Shown piece after piece: positions 1-9,756 of a DNA stretch of 20,554 nt. Both the position numbers and the translations under genes were made by a program. The DNA comes from Pelargonium nanum (Eukaryota; Streptophyta; Magnoliopsida; Geraniales; Geraniaceae). The stretch covers positions 1 through 20,554 of the forward strand of contig JAYMTF010001934.1 in assembly GCA_036897485.1 (NCBI GenBank), read 5' to 3'. The number at the start of each line of letters is the position of its first letter. Positions within the stretch are counted from its first letter, which is position 1. Below the pieces are notes generated by a model, which was given only the letters and a program-made list of their open reading frames with translations, searched no databases and had not been told where the DNA came from.

Positions 1-969
1 CTTTCTCTCGGGCCAAAATTCGCCTCCCCTCCCTCCGGACCTTGCTCCCCGGCGAGTACATGAGCTACAATCCCAAACGGCATTTCATTAAGGCGATCTT
101 GACGGCAAGCCCCGACTCGCCGGAATGTCTAGTGTTCTTGATAATCACTCCTTACGTTGATGAGTCCATATTAGGGTTTGCGAAACCAGGGAGTGATGTA
201 TGGACTCGCGTTGAGGGTCCGAGTAATTTAAACGACGTCATGTACTTCAGAGGACATTTTTACGGTTGTAGGAGAGATAGCTTGGATCTGGTGTTGATTG
301 ATGTTAAACTTCAACCCCCGAGGGCGTTTGAATTTGCAACATTGCCACTGGTTTCCGGAGAAAAAAACTTAGTATGCGAAAAGGCAGCTCATGCGTTTGA
401 TTCATATATAAAGAATTGGAATAGCATGAAGAGCTTGACATATGTGGTTGACATTGAAGGAGAGCTTTGTTTAGTTATTCGGTATGTTTTATCACAAATG
501 AGTTATTATTTTAAAATTTTCAAAATAGATATCGACACCAAAAAATGGGAACGATATTTTCCATTAGGGGAAAATCAATGCTTGTTTCTTGGTAGCCATT
601 CTAGTTTCATCTACAAGGCTCCTCCTACTATTACCAGAAGTACGGATTTCAAAGACAATGTCATATACTATACTTATAACGATGAGTTGTCGACGTTATA
701 TTTTGATCACGGTATTTTTAGCCTCTTCAGGATTAAATACTTAAGACCCAAGGATGAATGCCATATAAATCCCTTGCTTTGGATCACACCATGTCTTCGG
801 TAAGTTCTACTTTGTTTCCATATTTACACAATTCAATTTCACACATTTGATTAGAATGTAATAATCATATGCTTTTGTTATTCTTATTATTGTAATTCAC
901 AGATTTCGTCCCCTCAAAAATATAAAGACCAAGAAGATGAATAGATGGGCGAAAAAGGCTGTCAAGTGA
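1..969 (+). CDS. DUF295 / F-box-type protein, 5'-truncated by window edge
   Basis: The reading frame is already open at the left edge (it begins FSRAKIRLPSL), so the N-terminus, where an F-box would sit, lies outside. Two coding exons are proposed: 1-799 and 903-969. The donor after CTTCG at 800 (gtaagttc) and the acceptor cacag at 898-902 join in phase, adding about 22 basic residues (starting FRPLKNIK) before a TGA at 967-969. Without splicing the frame stops at 801-803. The visible ~288 residues match the plant DUF295 layout as I know it: an NPF-like start (FSRAKIRLPSL), a 'W-x-x-V-E' strand near position 220, a 'YFRGHFYGC' blade (about 243-270), 'YVVDIEGELCLV', and 'FKIFKIDIDTKKW' followed by 'LGSHSSF'. 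These features repeat like beta-propeller blades. The biochemical function of most members is unknown. Family assignment is firm; F-box presence is inferred only. Confidence 0.85.
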
Positions 970-2055
970 TTCAACTGTTGGGATCCAATAAAGATCTAGA
1001 AGAATGTGACGTACAAATTCGTCAGTACGTGTGAATGTTCCAATACAATTGTTTGTTTTAAATTTCATACTTGTATTATGAAGTTGTTCATGCTACAATC
1101 AAGGATGAATTTTGAGATGCGACCAAGATGACTTGCTAATTCTGCGATAACAACAAACAAACTAGAGATTATGTGGGTTAATTATGTACTTTTTCTGAAA
1201 TTTTCATTATAATGGTTCCTATGGTTTCCACACTATTCTTCACTTTCTTCAAGCATAGTTTTGTAATAATTAGGAAAACAAGTTGTTATTGTTGAAGTAA
1301 CATTTGAATTGTTAATTTGATTAACATCATTGTTAGGAATGATTTTCTAGCTACGTGTGTCTGGGTATATATGACATCAAAATTTGGAGATCAAATGAAA
1401 AAAGTTAGGAAATCAGGGGAAGAGTGGAGTAATATATTCTTGTATATGTGGTAAAATAATTTTTCTTTTGTAGAAATAGATATTTGAGTTGTTGTTCGGT
1501 AAAATTTGTTGTAAAAAGAGTTTAAAATGTATTTTAACAAATAAGACTGTTTCGTAAAATTTGTGTAAAATTTGTTTTAAATTGTATGTAATTATCAAAC
1601 AAGACATGATTATATTTGGAAAGAATTGTTAGTATACAATACGATAACCCATAAACATGTAAATTCAAATTAGTTGGCCGAAGAGTTTGAAATGACAGAA
1701 CTATTATAATATGATGTTGTTCGACCAAGACTTGACCAACTATAACACTTCAAATCAAAGTCTATTTGTCTCAAAATGATTGTTTTGTTTTTCTTGAGTT
1801 TTTGTTTAAAGACGTGTCTATCTTTATTTTTTAGCGAGTTAATTAATTATACACGATTTGACAATAATATTCTTATAACAAATCAGTTAGTTAGTATTTG
1901 TTTAGCTATGGAGTATAAAATCAATATTTCAGTAATAACAAAGAGGATTCTATGTCAACAGATACTAACAAAGACCAGGCACATAGCTACCAATATTGAC
2001 CCACCAGAAACACCACAATATTACAATCCAAGGATCAACACCAAAAGTACACATC
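970..2055. other. Intergenic stretch, no gene seen
   Basis: AT-rich DNA following the DUF295 stop, presumably 3' UTR then spacer. Open frames here are short, have no recognisable motif and no coding-like composition. Around 1498-1590 there are several near-copies of a short gtaaaatttgt motif, which looks like simple AT-rich repetition. Nothing else could be supported. Confidence 0.6.
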
Positions 2056-2325
2056 TTTATTTGAGTTTGCAGTACAAAACATGTATATTTATCTCTTAGT
2101 GCTTGGCTGCATGCAAATAAGCAACAGAGAGTAGCATCAAAACGAATCAACTTCTACGTGGAGCTTCTAGACAACCCAACATAACTTGCCATAGTTTTGC
2201 ACCATGTTTTGCAAGTTCTACTGTTTCAGCTAACAGAACTCAGCAAGTCTACTTTAACCGAAATACAAATGAAAAAAATAATACTAACGTGCCAGCAGTT
2301 CGAGAAATCTAAGTACTTTCAGGTG

Positions 2326-4254
2326 TTATGGTTCACGGCTATCCAGTGCAGAGGCTTGAAGGGAACTCGTCGATTGTGATAAGGAATTTCCTTTGATGGT
2401 GAACAACTTTAATTCGGGTTGTTGTACAGAAGAGACGAGTTTGTGAAGCTGATCTTGCAGTACCTGAGGTGAGAGGAGATCTGGCCTTTCAAGAACTTTG
2501 GCCGTGGAGTGCACTACAGCATGTATCTGCTAGGGAAGGGTGACATGGCAAATGTATCAAAATTCTATATGTAACAAAGAATCATATAATGCTGGCTGTT
2601 TCTGCAGAAATACATAAATAACAACACAATTAGCAATTCTATGCAAGTCAATCCTAGAAAGCTTACCAGCACATCATCCATCAAAAGCAACTTATCAAAA
2701 GAACACAAGATGGGTACATCTAAGGGCGGCCCAGTGCACGAGCCTCCCGCCATTGTGGGGTTTGGGGAGGGTCATTTTTATTCGCAAATGCGGCATATCA
2801 CGGTTCCTTATTTTTCTAGGAAAACATAAGGTAGGATAGTAAGAAGAAAGCGGTTTTGGTTGGCGTGATGTGATTGAAAGACACAATGGATACATAACCA
2901 AGCAGAACTTACTTCTGCCTATTGTAGAACCTACATTTTGACTGATTTATGCTTCTTTCAATAAAACTATCGATATATCGAAAAGAAAGTGAACGATTGA
3001 CACTGATTGGTAGAAATTCTAATGGTCTCTTGGCTAGCAATGAACTAGCATAACAACAGCGGTGGAACAAGTGAAAATTGTGCAGTTTAGCTCATCAAAC
3101 TTCTCCAAAGAAGTTACAAAAGAATGCTTAAAACTAACCTACCAGTAAACATTATCACTGACTATTGGTGAGTATTTTCTAGAATTCTAGGTTGGACATC
3201 AGATGACTCGTGCCGCTGTGCAATATCACACTACTACTGTGTTAATTGTAAAATCAGTGGTTGCCTAGGCTTAGGCTTCCAGGGCAGAAATTTCAGGATT
3301 TCATTTTTTTTCCCTACGACTGCCGAATTGCCATTACTACATTGTTAAATGTGTTGAGTGAATGCACATGAAGCAAACCTAAAAGTGCCCTAGCATCTGC
3401 ACTTGAAACACCTGATCTTAAGCTGAAATTCAGGAACGCGGTAACGGGTTACATTGCCGAGTATCAGTTTGTTCTATTACGCCTACACGGGCATCACATC
3501 CTAAATATAAAAAGCCATATTAAAGGATTGTTACGAGTACAACTATCTACTTACTTCACATTACTCAAGTCTAGGATGAGTTAACTCTACCAAACTTCGG
3601 ATGTGCTCCAATTACCACTAAATAGACAGCATTTGCATTATATCTATTGAGTAGAAGACGCCAAACTATGAGCTCATGATCTAATTACCATTAAACTGCA
3701 GATATAAAAATGTACAGCATACCGATTGTGTTGTCGATCTTAGCAGCGTTTTTGCTAGAGGCAATATGCAAAACCTGTTGAGAAAGAAAAAAATATATAA
3801 TAAGTTACATATTCATAAACTTCATTGATATTCTCCAATTAGTTGCTGAGGAAGAACTGAAATTTAAGTTGAATTAGGAAGTCACACGAGAAAGAGGGAA
3901 AACAACAAATTTATTTCACAATAACACTCTTTTTTCCCGTTATTTTCCTGCGTTTTCTCAGCAACCAAACAGAGGGTTTGGTTTTGTTGGAACCAGAAAC
4001 ACATGGAGAGGGACAAAAGGGTCAAGAGACTTACATTCCTCGGCCACCAGATAGAGCCACCTCTGGTGGTTCTGTCCATTCATCATACCTACAAAAGCAA
4101 AACCAATCAAATTGTTCATGAAAATTCTCTACTTTTGCATTGAATTGGAGAGAGAGAGAGAGAGATTTTACACCCAGCCGTAGCGGCGGTCAAATAAGAG
4201 GCGTTTGGAAGGAGTGATGGAGGTGGTTGTGGCTATGGCGATTTTGGACTCCAT
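2326..4254 (-). CDS. Small conserved-looking protein of unknown function, 129 aa, four exons
   Basis: Minus-strand coding exons: 4254-4172 (ATG at 4254), 4088-4035, 3774-3723 and 2526-2326 (stop TAA). Lengths are 83, 54, 52 and 201 nt. Every intron is GT-AG (donors gtaaaa, gtaagt, gtatgc; acceptors gtag, acag, gcag), and all phases agree, giving 390 nt and 129 residues. The predicted protein starts MESKIAIATTT, with a Ser/Thr/basic N-terminus that could be an organelle targeting signal (inference). It then has an aromatic/acidic block DRRYGWVYDEWTEPP (about 22-36), a Gly-rich turn SGGRGMFCILPLAK (41-54), and a C-terminal half containing VLERPDLLSPQVLQDQLHKL. No membrane segment is evident. 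It looks like a plant-conserved small protein, but I cannot name it or assign a function. A possible poly(A) signal (AATAAA on the minus strand) lies at 2061-2056. Intron 3 is 1196 nt and carries a SINE-like remnant; intron 1 has a CT run just after the donor. Confidence 0.75.
2723..2776 (-). mobile_element. SINE 3'-end remnant (Au-SINE-like)
   Basis: The + strand stretch with the cores gggcggcccagtgcacga, gcctcccgccattg and tggggagggtcat closely resembles, reverse-complemented, the 3' part of a tRNA-derived plant SINE that I know as Au-like. It is GC-rich against AT-rich surroundings. The promoter half with its A and B boxes is absent: similarity stops near 2776. It is therefore a truncated, inactive copy in intron 3 of the small 129-aa gene. 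Family name is from memory. Confidence 0.55.
4148..4164. repeat. (GA)n microsatellite
   Basis: A short GA run in intron 1 of the small 129-aa gene, next to its donor site. In the transcript it reads as a CT run a few bases downstream of gtaaaa. Confidence 0.85.
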
Positions 4255-5371
4255 CGAAGCACTCTCGCAAGCTCACCTCCACAGCTCCACTGATACCGTG
4301 AGGTCCGTGACCGTGCGGGTGGTTCATGACTAGAGGTGAACCAGATTTTTTTTACTGAACCATATTCGAACTCGGACCGGATCTAATCCACTTTATCCAA
4401 ATTCGGTCCGGTCTTTTAAAAAAACATTTGATTTGTGTTTAAATCGGTTCGACTTGAATTAGAACATAATAAGCCATCATGAGTGAACGGGGATCAAAGG
4501 CTTAAAATTAAAGTCCTCGAGAAGTTCCAATATATTCTACGCATCAAAAAAGTTTGTGTCAACATCCTCTTACACGCTCGCCAACTGTCGAATGACACAT
4601 GTTCGCTCCTCACCACGTCACTAGCTTGCCGGGTCGATCAGGTCAACTTGACTTAGTTGGGCGGGTCATAAGTGGACTCAATCCAACTTGAACGAGCCAC
4701 TAGGTGGGCTCATCCTAACTCGGCCTTGAGTTTGGATCACGTCCTTCGCCCTTACGTTACCTTGGCCCATTGCATTCCTCATTTGCCATCTTCCCGACGT
4801 TTGCAACCTCACTTCTAAACGACTATAGCACGTAATTGTGGTAAAAAAAGCTAATGTTAAATGATTTTGCCTATTCTTGCCTTTCATATTTTTGGGTTTA
4901 ACACCTATTGTAACCTGTTTTCTTTTTAATTAAACCAACTCAAGCGGTTGCAACTAGCTTTTCAGGTGTCACCCCAACATTTGTTGACACGTCGTCACAT
5001 TATCATATCGTTTCACTTTTTCATCATTCATAACTAAAATGACATTGTTTTGATTAGCTGTGATGTAAAAATAATAATAAAACACAACATTTTGCCTGAT
5101 GTGACATGCACATATGAACATTGTATTTGACATGGCATGATGACGTGTCAACAAATGTTGATGTGACACCTAAAAATCGATTATAGTCGGTTTAGTGTGT
5201 TTCAATTAATAAAAAATTATTTACAAGGTGTCAAACACAACAAAGTTCTAATTAGGAGCTAAACAAAAAAAAAATCAGTAGCAAAACCATTTAACCCGAA
5301 TATTGAAAACAAACTTTGCACTATCATAAATTTACCAAAGTAACCTGTATGTATCTTCAGCTTATAGCGCC
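4255..5371. promoter_or_regulatory. Shared upstream region of two divergent transcription units
   Basis: This interval separates the start of the minus-strand 129-aa gene (4254) from a plus-strand transcription unit with its TATA box at 5372 and first ATG at 5421. It must contain the promoter of the minus-strand gene, but I see no convincing TATA box for it. The stretch 4330-4890 has no gene. The part from about 4891 to 5241 is a foldback element, annotated separately. Confidence 0.5.
4891..5241. mobile_element. Foldback / MITE-like element with long terminal inverted repeats
   Basis: Two arms are inverted copies of each other. The best-conserved block is 4964-4994 against 5141-5171, where 28 of 31 positions pair by eye (core caacatttgttgacacgtc). 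Weaker pairing extends outward to the ends, for example ggtttaacacc near 4895 against ggtgtcaaaca near 5227. No transposase frame lies between the arms, so this would be a non-autonomous element about 350 bp long. I could not see clear target-site duplications, so the superfamily (Mutator-like is possible) is not assigned. Confidence 0.65.
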
Positions 5372-5379
5372 TATATAAA
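5372..5379 (+). promoter_or_regulatory. TATA box for the plus-strand unit starting near 5421
   Basis: The sequence TATATAAA lies about 42-49 bp upstream of the ATG at 5421, in a stretch that switches to pyrimidine-rich leader-like sequence (tttcaactttcccgcttctc). This spacing would place transcription start near 5400-5410 and give a very short 5' leader. Confidence 0.6.
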
Positions 5380-5420
5380 GCCAGTTTCAACTTTCCCGCT
5401 TCTCTATTAGACATTTGGAA

Positions 5421-5496
5421 ATGGCGACTCCAAAACAAATCTGCGGAGATCCAAATTTTGCAGCGATTCAGAATGCATCGCATCTCACGAATTCCG
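5421..5496 (+). CDS. Candidate first coding exon, possibly of PTD
   Basis: An ATG at 5421 opens a frame beginning MATPKQICGDPNF and ending AATTCCG before a good donor (ggtaatttc, GT at 5497-5498). It sits directly behind a TATA box, so it probably starts a real transcript. The next supported coding exon on this strand is PTD at 7215. A possible second exon begins after the acceptor gcttag at 5788 and reads DLRKKRGIMNPN in frame with this one, closing at TAG 5906-5908 unless spliced earlier. Candidate donors are GT at 5866 or 5897. I could not find a unique in-phase path to 7215, so this may be the PTD 5' end or a short separate gene. Confidence 0.4.
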
Positions 5497-7214
5497 GTAA
5501 TTTCATCTGGTTTCACTCTTTCGTGTTTATTTTCCGAGAAAGCTACGAGGAAGAGGCAATCTGTTCAATTTCAGAAATTTGAAATTTTCTTATACTTTCG
5601 CTGGATTTTCTCGGCAGTCAAACACCGTTTACAGTTTCAGATCTTATAAGGATAAGAACGAAACGAAAATATGATATTTGAGAAATTTAGGCCTCCGATT
5701 TTTGAAACATATTTATGCAGGAACTAAGCATGATTTTTCTATTTCAACTTACGTGTGTGGTTTTCTGCACAATCTGTTTGGTTGCTTAGACCTGAGGAAA
5801 AAAAGAGGAATCATGAATCCGAATCTCCCCCAATCGAAGAGTGTAGCTCAAAGTAGATTAGAAACTGTACATAGAACTCCACAAACTAAGAAGTTTGGTA
5901 GATTTTAGTTGCTTATCAATCAATTTGGCTCAGAACAAGTGATTTTGATTAAATGTTGACTATGATGCTTCAGGCTCAACTGTCTAACAATAATTTTGAA
6001 TTCCTTGTTGGACTTGGAACAGTTGCTGCACAATATAGCCAAAATTTAAAATATACTACTGTCTGTTTTGAAGTTTTCTAGTTCTTACTAAGAATTTTGG
6101 AATTTTAAAGTATTTTTCATTGAACCAGTCCTTGAATTTTCCGGAAGACATACTATTATTAGCATATACTCCACTAATGATAAATAGAGTTTAGAACAAG
6201 TATCTATGAGAAAGGAGGAAACATAAGATCAGAGAGGAACTTCTATGACATCCAATTTATGGAGTAAACAGTACCATTTGTTTTATGATTTTTGTAATTT
6301 AGAAGCTGAATTTAATGTTTATTCTTCTCTCTAGATGTTCAATTTTATTCTTATTTGAAGATATTATTCGTCTCTAGGAAAACTTGGAATTTTTCTTCCT
6401 ATTAGAGTTTGGGACTATGTCTCTCACTATAATAGGATTCTCTTACGATATAAATGCTTGATGAGTTGGCGAGTTCATATTATCAAAGATGAATACAGCA
6501 CTAAATTCTGTTTTGGCTTGATACAATCTATAGCTTCATAACATTTGCATGAGAGGAAGATTTTTTCTCTGGCAGGGTCACCAAAGTGATTCTTGGATTC
6601 AAATAAGTAATGGTTATAATTCTTTCAAATTCTTGAACTGTTCAGCTATTTAGAAAAGTACATCAACATAATATTATTATATACACACACAAATTGACAC
6701 ATTGGAGTGACCCATCCCATGGTAAGCAGCCCAAGCCCAAGTCATTTCCAAGCCCAGCCCAAGAGCCATTGAGATGGCATCAGTAACAAATAAAAAGGAA
6801 CTCCAGGAGCAGGAATGTTTTGTTGAGTGATTTGGTTCTGTGTCTTCTTCCTCTTTTCTCTGTACATGCTTCGGCATGCTTCTTCTTCTCTTGAAGCTTT
6901 CCTCATCGGATTGCTTTTCTTGGAGCCTAGCTGAGCTCGAATCATGCTTTATCTGTATTAGCAATTGAGACGATTGTAACTCGATTTAGTTCATCAATTA
7001 ATTGCTGTTTCTTCTTCCATTTTGCTGGTTTTCTGGTATTAAGTTGGTAAGGTCATACCACACATTCACTAACTCTGTTGATTGCTATACACAATAACAG
7101 TTTGACAGACTTCAGTTTAATGAATGTCTATAATGTTTAATTCTTGATTTTATAGAACTGGTGATGAGAATAATTGCAATAGGCTCACACTCTTGAGAAT
7201 GTGTGGATTTACAG
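5497..7214 (+). other. Probable 5' intron region of PTD, structure unresolved
   Basis: Mostly AT-rich intron-like DNA. It contains one possible coding exon (from 5789) and several plausible acceptor sites (5973, 6575, 7147) followed by frames that stop quickly. A 95-residue minus-strand frame at 6677-6964 overlaps a pyrimidine-rich stretch and has low-complexity composition; I do not regard it as a gene. Transcript evidence would be needed to choose between alternatives. Confidence 0.4.
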
Positions 7215-8810
7215 ATGACTGCTGAGAGTTGCATCAAACCTTTCTTCAGACACTTCAATTATCTAATTTGTATCCTTATTCTTTTTTCCTATCTTATGTG
7301 CTGGAGTTTAGTTAAACGTTTTAGTTCTGCAGGTGGTGGTGGTGGGGTTTGCATGATGAGCAACACATGGAAAAATGATCAACACCCTTCCTTCATCAAA
7401 TTTGTCTCCTCCTTCCTCAGTGCAAATTATTTTCGCCTCAACATTGTCCCTATTTCCCCTGTAATTGCCTATCTATTCCCATTTTACTGTAAAAGTGTTT
7501 CTTTCTCTCAAGTCTCAATTAAACATTTCATTTGTAGGACTTCATTTTCAACTGTGGGGGTGTGTCAGTGGCATTTGTGTTTTTGACAACATGGGAACGG
7601 GATAACATCCCGTCAAACTTCAGCAGGTACTTCATCTGCCATCATTTTTTGGATATTCGCTCAGTATTATGTTTACTTTAGTCTGTTTTCTACAGAATTC
7701 AAAAATTGAAGGGGCAGTTCGGAAACCTGTATGTTGTTGTGACCCTCCCAACCAAGGAGCAAAATGACTCATTTGTCCGCTCTTATTTCAAGTGAGTTAA
7801 ACAAAACTAATTTCCACATCGATCTCTTTGTACTGTGACATCGCTATTCTAATGAAACTTTGTTTTTCTTTGTATCTGGTGAAGATATGGGATGGAAGTT
7901 GGCAGACCTGCATTTGTGCCAGTTCAAGACTTAGAGATGGGCTTTGAGAAGATCGTAAATATAGCCTACTCTCACAGGGGTAAGACATTCACTTCAATTG
8001 CTTCCCCGTAATTTCTTGAACTAACCCTGAAATTACTTACAGTGTGCAAGCAGAAGGATATCGTATCAAGAATGAAGACTGAGGTTAGTTGGATTAATCT
8101 CTAAATATTCTAATATTTGGAGAATGTTCTTTAGTTTATTTTGACATGTACCTAAGATACTTTGTCTGATTTATTTGTAAAGAGGATCCAATCGGTACAA
8201 AGGATGGAGGTTTTCATCAGAGTGATCACATCCATACCAGGCATTGATAGTCATGATGCTAATATGGTAAGTTCAAAACAAAACAATCTTATATATTCGT
8301 TCACATTGTGGTTTTTTGTACTCTCTTGCTTCAACATTAATTTGTGTTATTAAGTGCTTAAGATGTTTTAAATGTGGAAATGAGAAGAAAATTTGACATT
8401 ATCCACCATTGTATCTCTGTATCTAGTGATAAGGGCAAAGATTAGGTGTCCCTCTTTTTCCCTCCTGAGACCAATTTGGCCCTTTACATAGTCTTTAGAA
8501 TGATTCTGATGATTATTGACATGTTGAACATGGATGGAAATCATTGCAATGAAGTATAAGTTGGATTTTGTTTTGTGACCAAGACAACTTGAATTCTAAT
8601 TTGACATTTTCTTGTTAAATTTAACTTAAAAATATTTGGAACTATGTTTTGTCTTTTCAGCTTAACCAAGGAATTGGTTCATTAGAAGCAATTGCCAAAG
8701 CATCAAAGGAGCACATTATGGAAAACACAGACCTCTCCGATGAAAAGGCCGAGACGATTACAAGATTTTTCAGGGATCCGAAATTCTACCTCAGTCCGAA
8801 ACTCAGCTGA
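7215..8810 (+). CDS. PTD: PARTING DANCERS, ERCC1/Spo16-like meiotic crossover factor
   Basis: Coding exons: 7215-7269, 7333-7460, 7538-7626, 7696-7791, 7885-7979, 8043-8083, 8183-8266 and 8661-8810 (stop TGA). All introns are GT-AG and all phases agree. From ATG 7215 this gives 738 nt and 245 residues; an in-frame TGA at 7194-7196 blocks further upstream extension, but 7214/7215 is also a cag acceptor, so translation may begin upstream (see the exon at 5421). The N-terminal part has a nuclease-like fold without an obvious catalytic motif: [33 protein letters not shown]. The C-terminal part (about 169-245) is a helix-hairpin-helix tandem: [30 protein letters not shown]. In Arabidopsis, PTD partners SHOC1, a ZIP2/XPF-like protein, to stabilise class I crossover intermediates in meiosis. 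Identification rests on remembered family sequence and is strong for 7333-8810. The first exon (7215-7269) is the least certain. Confidence 0.88.
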
Positions 8811-9164
8811 AAACTCATCACCTTTTCAAGTGAATTCTTTAGCATTTTCAGGTGAGTTACTTTGATCTTAAACTGTTCTTCTTTAGGACTCTGCTCGTTT
8901 ATACGGTTGTGTTGATCGTAGTGATTTCCAGTTCAATCTGGTTTCTCTGTCTACCAGTAAATAAGCATTGGGGATTTCAATTTAAACTGAAAAATCCTTA
9001 AACATTTCCAGAATTATAATAAGCTCTAGACCTATTTCAATAACAGACATAATGAGGAAAAAAGAAGGAAAACAATAACAAAAACCTTAACGATTCTTGT
9101 TAAGGTATGGATAACTATGCCTAACGGGTTGAGGTTATATTGCAATTTTACTTCATTGCCCGAC
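8811..9164. other. PTD 3' flank, no gene seen
   Basis: The sequence following the PTD stop is probably 3' UTR and then AT-rich spacer. A gtgag at 8851 could be a donor of a 3'-UTR intron, but nothing supports it. I found no clear AATAAA signal and no coding frame. Confidence 0.5.
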
Positions 9165-9230
9165 TTAAGCACAACATGACAACAGAACCGTCAAGACATT
9201 ATGTATTGGTTGAATCCTTGTATCAATGGG
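9165..9230 (-). pseudogene. mTERF C-terminal remnant, copy A
   Basis: Read on the minus strand from 9230, 22 codons end in TAA and give IDTRIQPIHNVLTVLL. This resembles the C-terminal 'RI-x-PR-x-x-V-L-x-x-L' motif of plant mTERF proteins. It has no start or body of its own. The surrounding ~60 bp is a diverged direct repeat of the copy at 9548-9619. It is probably a decayed scrap of the mTERF locus beside it. Confidence 0.4.
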
Positions 9231-9547
9231 ATATGCAATTGCTAGATAATATATGAAGTCAATCTATATTTGATATTAGTTAGTAGTATTCACAGACACA
9301 AATCACCTACAAGAAACTATCCAATGAACCTTAGATTTTGTGATTTACAGTATCACATCAACATGAGCTACACAGATATCAGATAACTAAGAAAAAAGGG
9401 ACTAAGATAATACAGTAGAGTAGAGCTTTAGGACTTGAAATGTATAACAAAATTTAGATAAAATGTATAAAATACAAAATACAAATAAAGAAGACTTAAC
9501 ATAATACTTAAATTTATTATAAGAATTATAGATCAAATCATACCAAT

Positions 9548-9619
9548 CTACAATCTACTTATCAAGAAAGCAGAAGCCAGAAGCTTCAAAACATTATGCC
9601 TTGGTCGAATCCTTGTGTG
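9548..9619 (-). pseudogene. mTERF C-terminal remnant, copy B
   Basis: Read on the minus strand from 9619, 24 codons end in TAG and give HTRIRPRHNVLKLLASAF. This keeps the RIxPRxxVLxxL motif typical of the end of plant mTERF proteins better than copy A does. It lies about 100 bp downstream of the N-terminal mTERF piece at 9723-10073. The simplest reading is one mTERF gene that lost most of its repeats by internal deletion. Confidence 0.5.
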
Positions 9620-9635
9620 AATAGCATATCCAAAA

Positions 9636-9756
9636 TTGGATAAGAAATTATATCATCTGTCTTCAGCCTGACAGTGTTGAAATAGAAACTCAGTTTGCTC
9701 CTGAGTTGGATAAGAAATTATATCATCTTTCCTCAGCCCCAGTTTGCTCCTGAGTT
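9636..9756. repeat. Local tandem duplication at the 3' end of the mTERF relic
   Basis: The block ttggataagaaattatatca occurs at 9636 and again at 9706, offset 70, and continues nearly unchanged for about 32 bp. The block cagtttgctcctgagtt occurs at 9691 and again at 9740, offset 49. The differing offsets imply a duplication followed by a ~21-bp deletion in one copy. The duplication covers the stop codon region of the truncated mTERF frame. Confidence 0.85.

Noticed and set aside
1776..2099. 107-residue plus-strand frame
   Set aside because: Composition is typical of AT-rich noncoding DNA, with no motif, no promoter context and overlap with the probable 3' end of the minus-strand 129-aa gene.
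2565..2901. Three overlapping frames of 62-68 residues on both strands
   Set aside because: They are open only because of the GC-rich SINE remnant at 2723-2776 and lie inside intron 3 of the 129-aa gene.
4217..4333. Plus-strand ATG frame (MEVVVAMAILDS) just beside the 129-aa gene start
   Set aside because: It is antisense to the first exon of the 129-aa gene, stops after 38 codons and has no donor leading to another exon.
5974..6081. Possible exon after the acceptor gcttcag, reading AQLSNNNFEFLVGLG
   Set aside because: Open for about 35 codons only, with no convincing donor. In the phase required after the 5421 exon it stops at once.
6677..6964. 95-residue minus-strand frame with a charged middle (KRRRSMPKHVQRKEEED) and a second overlapping frame of 67 residues
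   Set aside because: It overlaps a pyrimidine-rich, intron-like stretch of the plus-strand unit. Two frames are open at once and the C-terminal part (GLGLEMTWAWAA) looks like low-complexity translation. No family is recognised.
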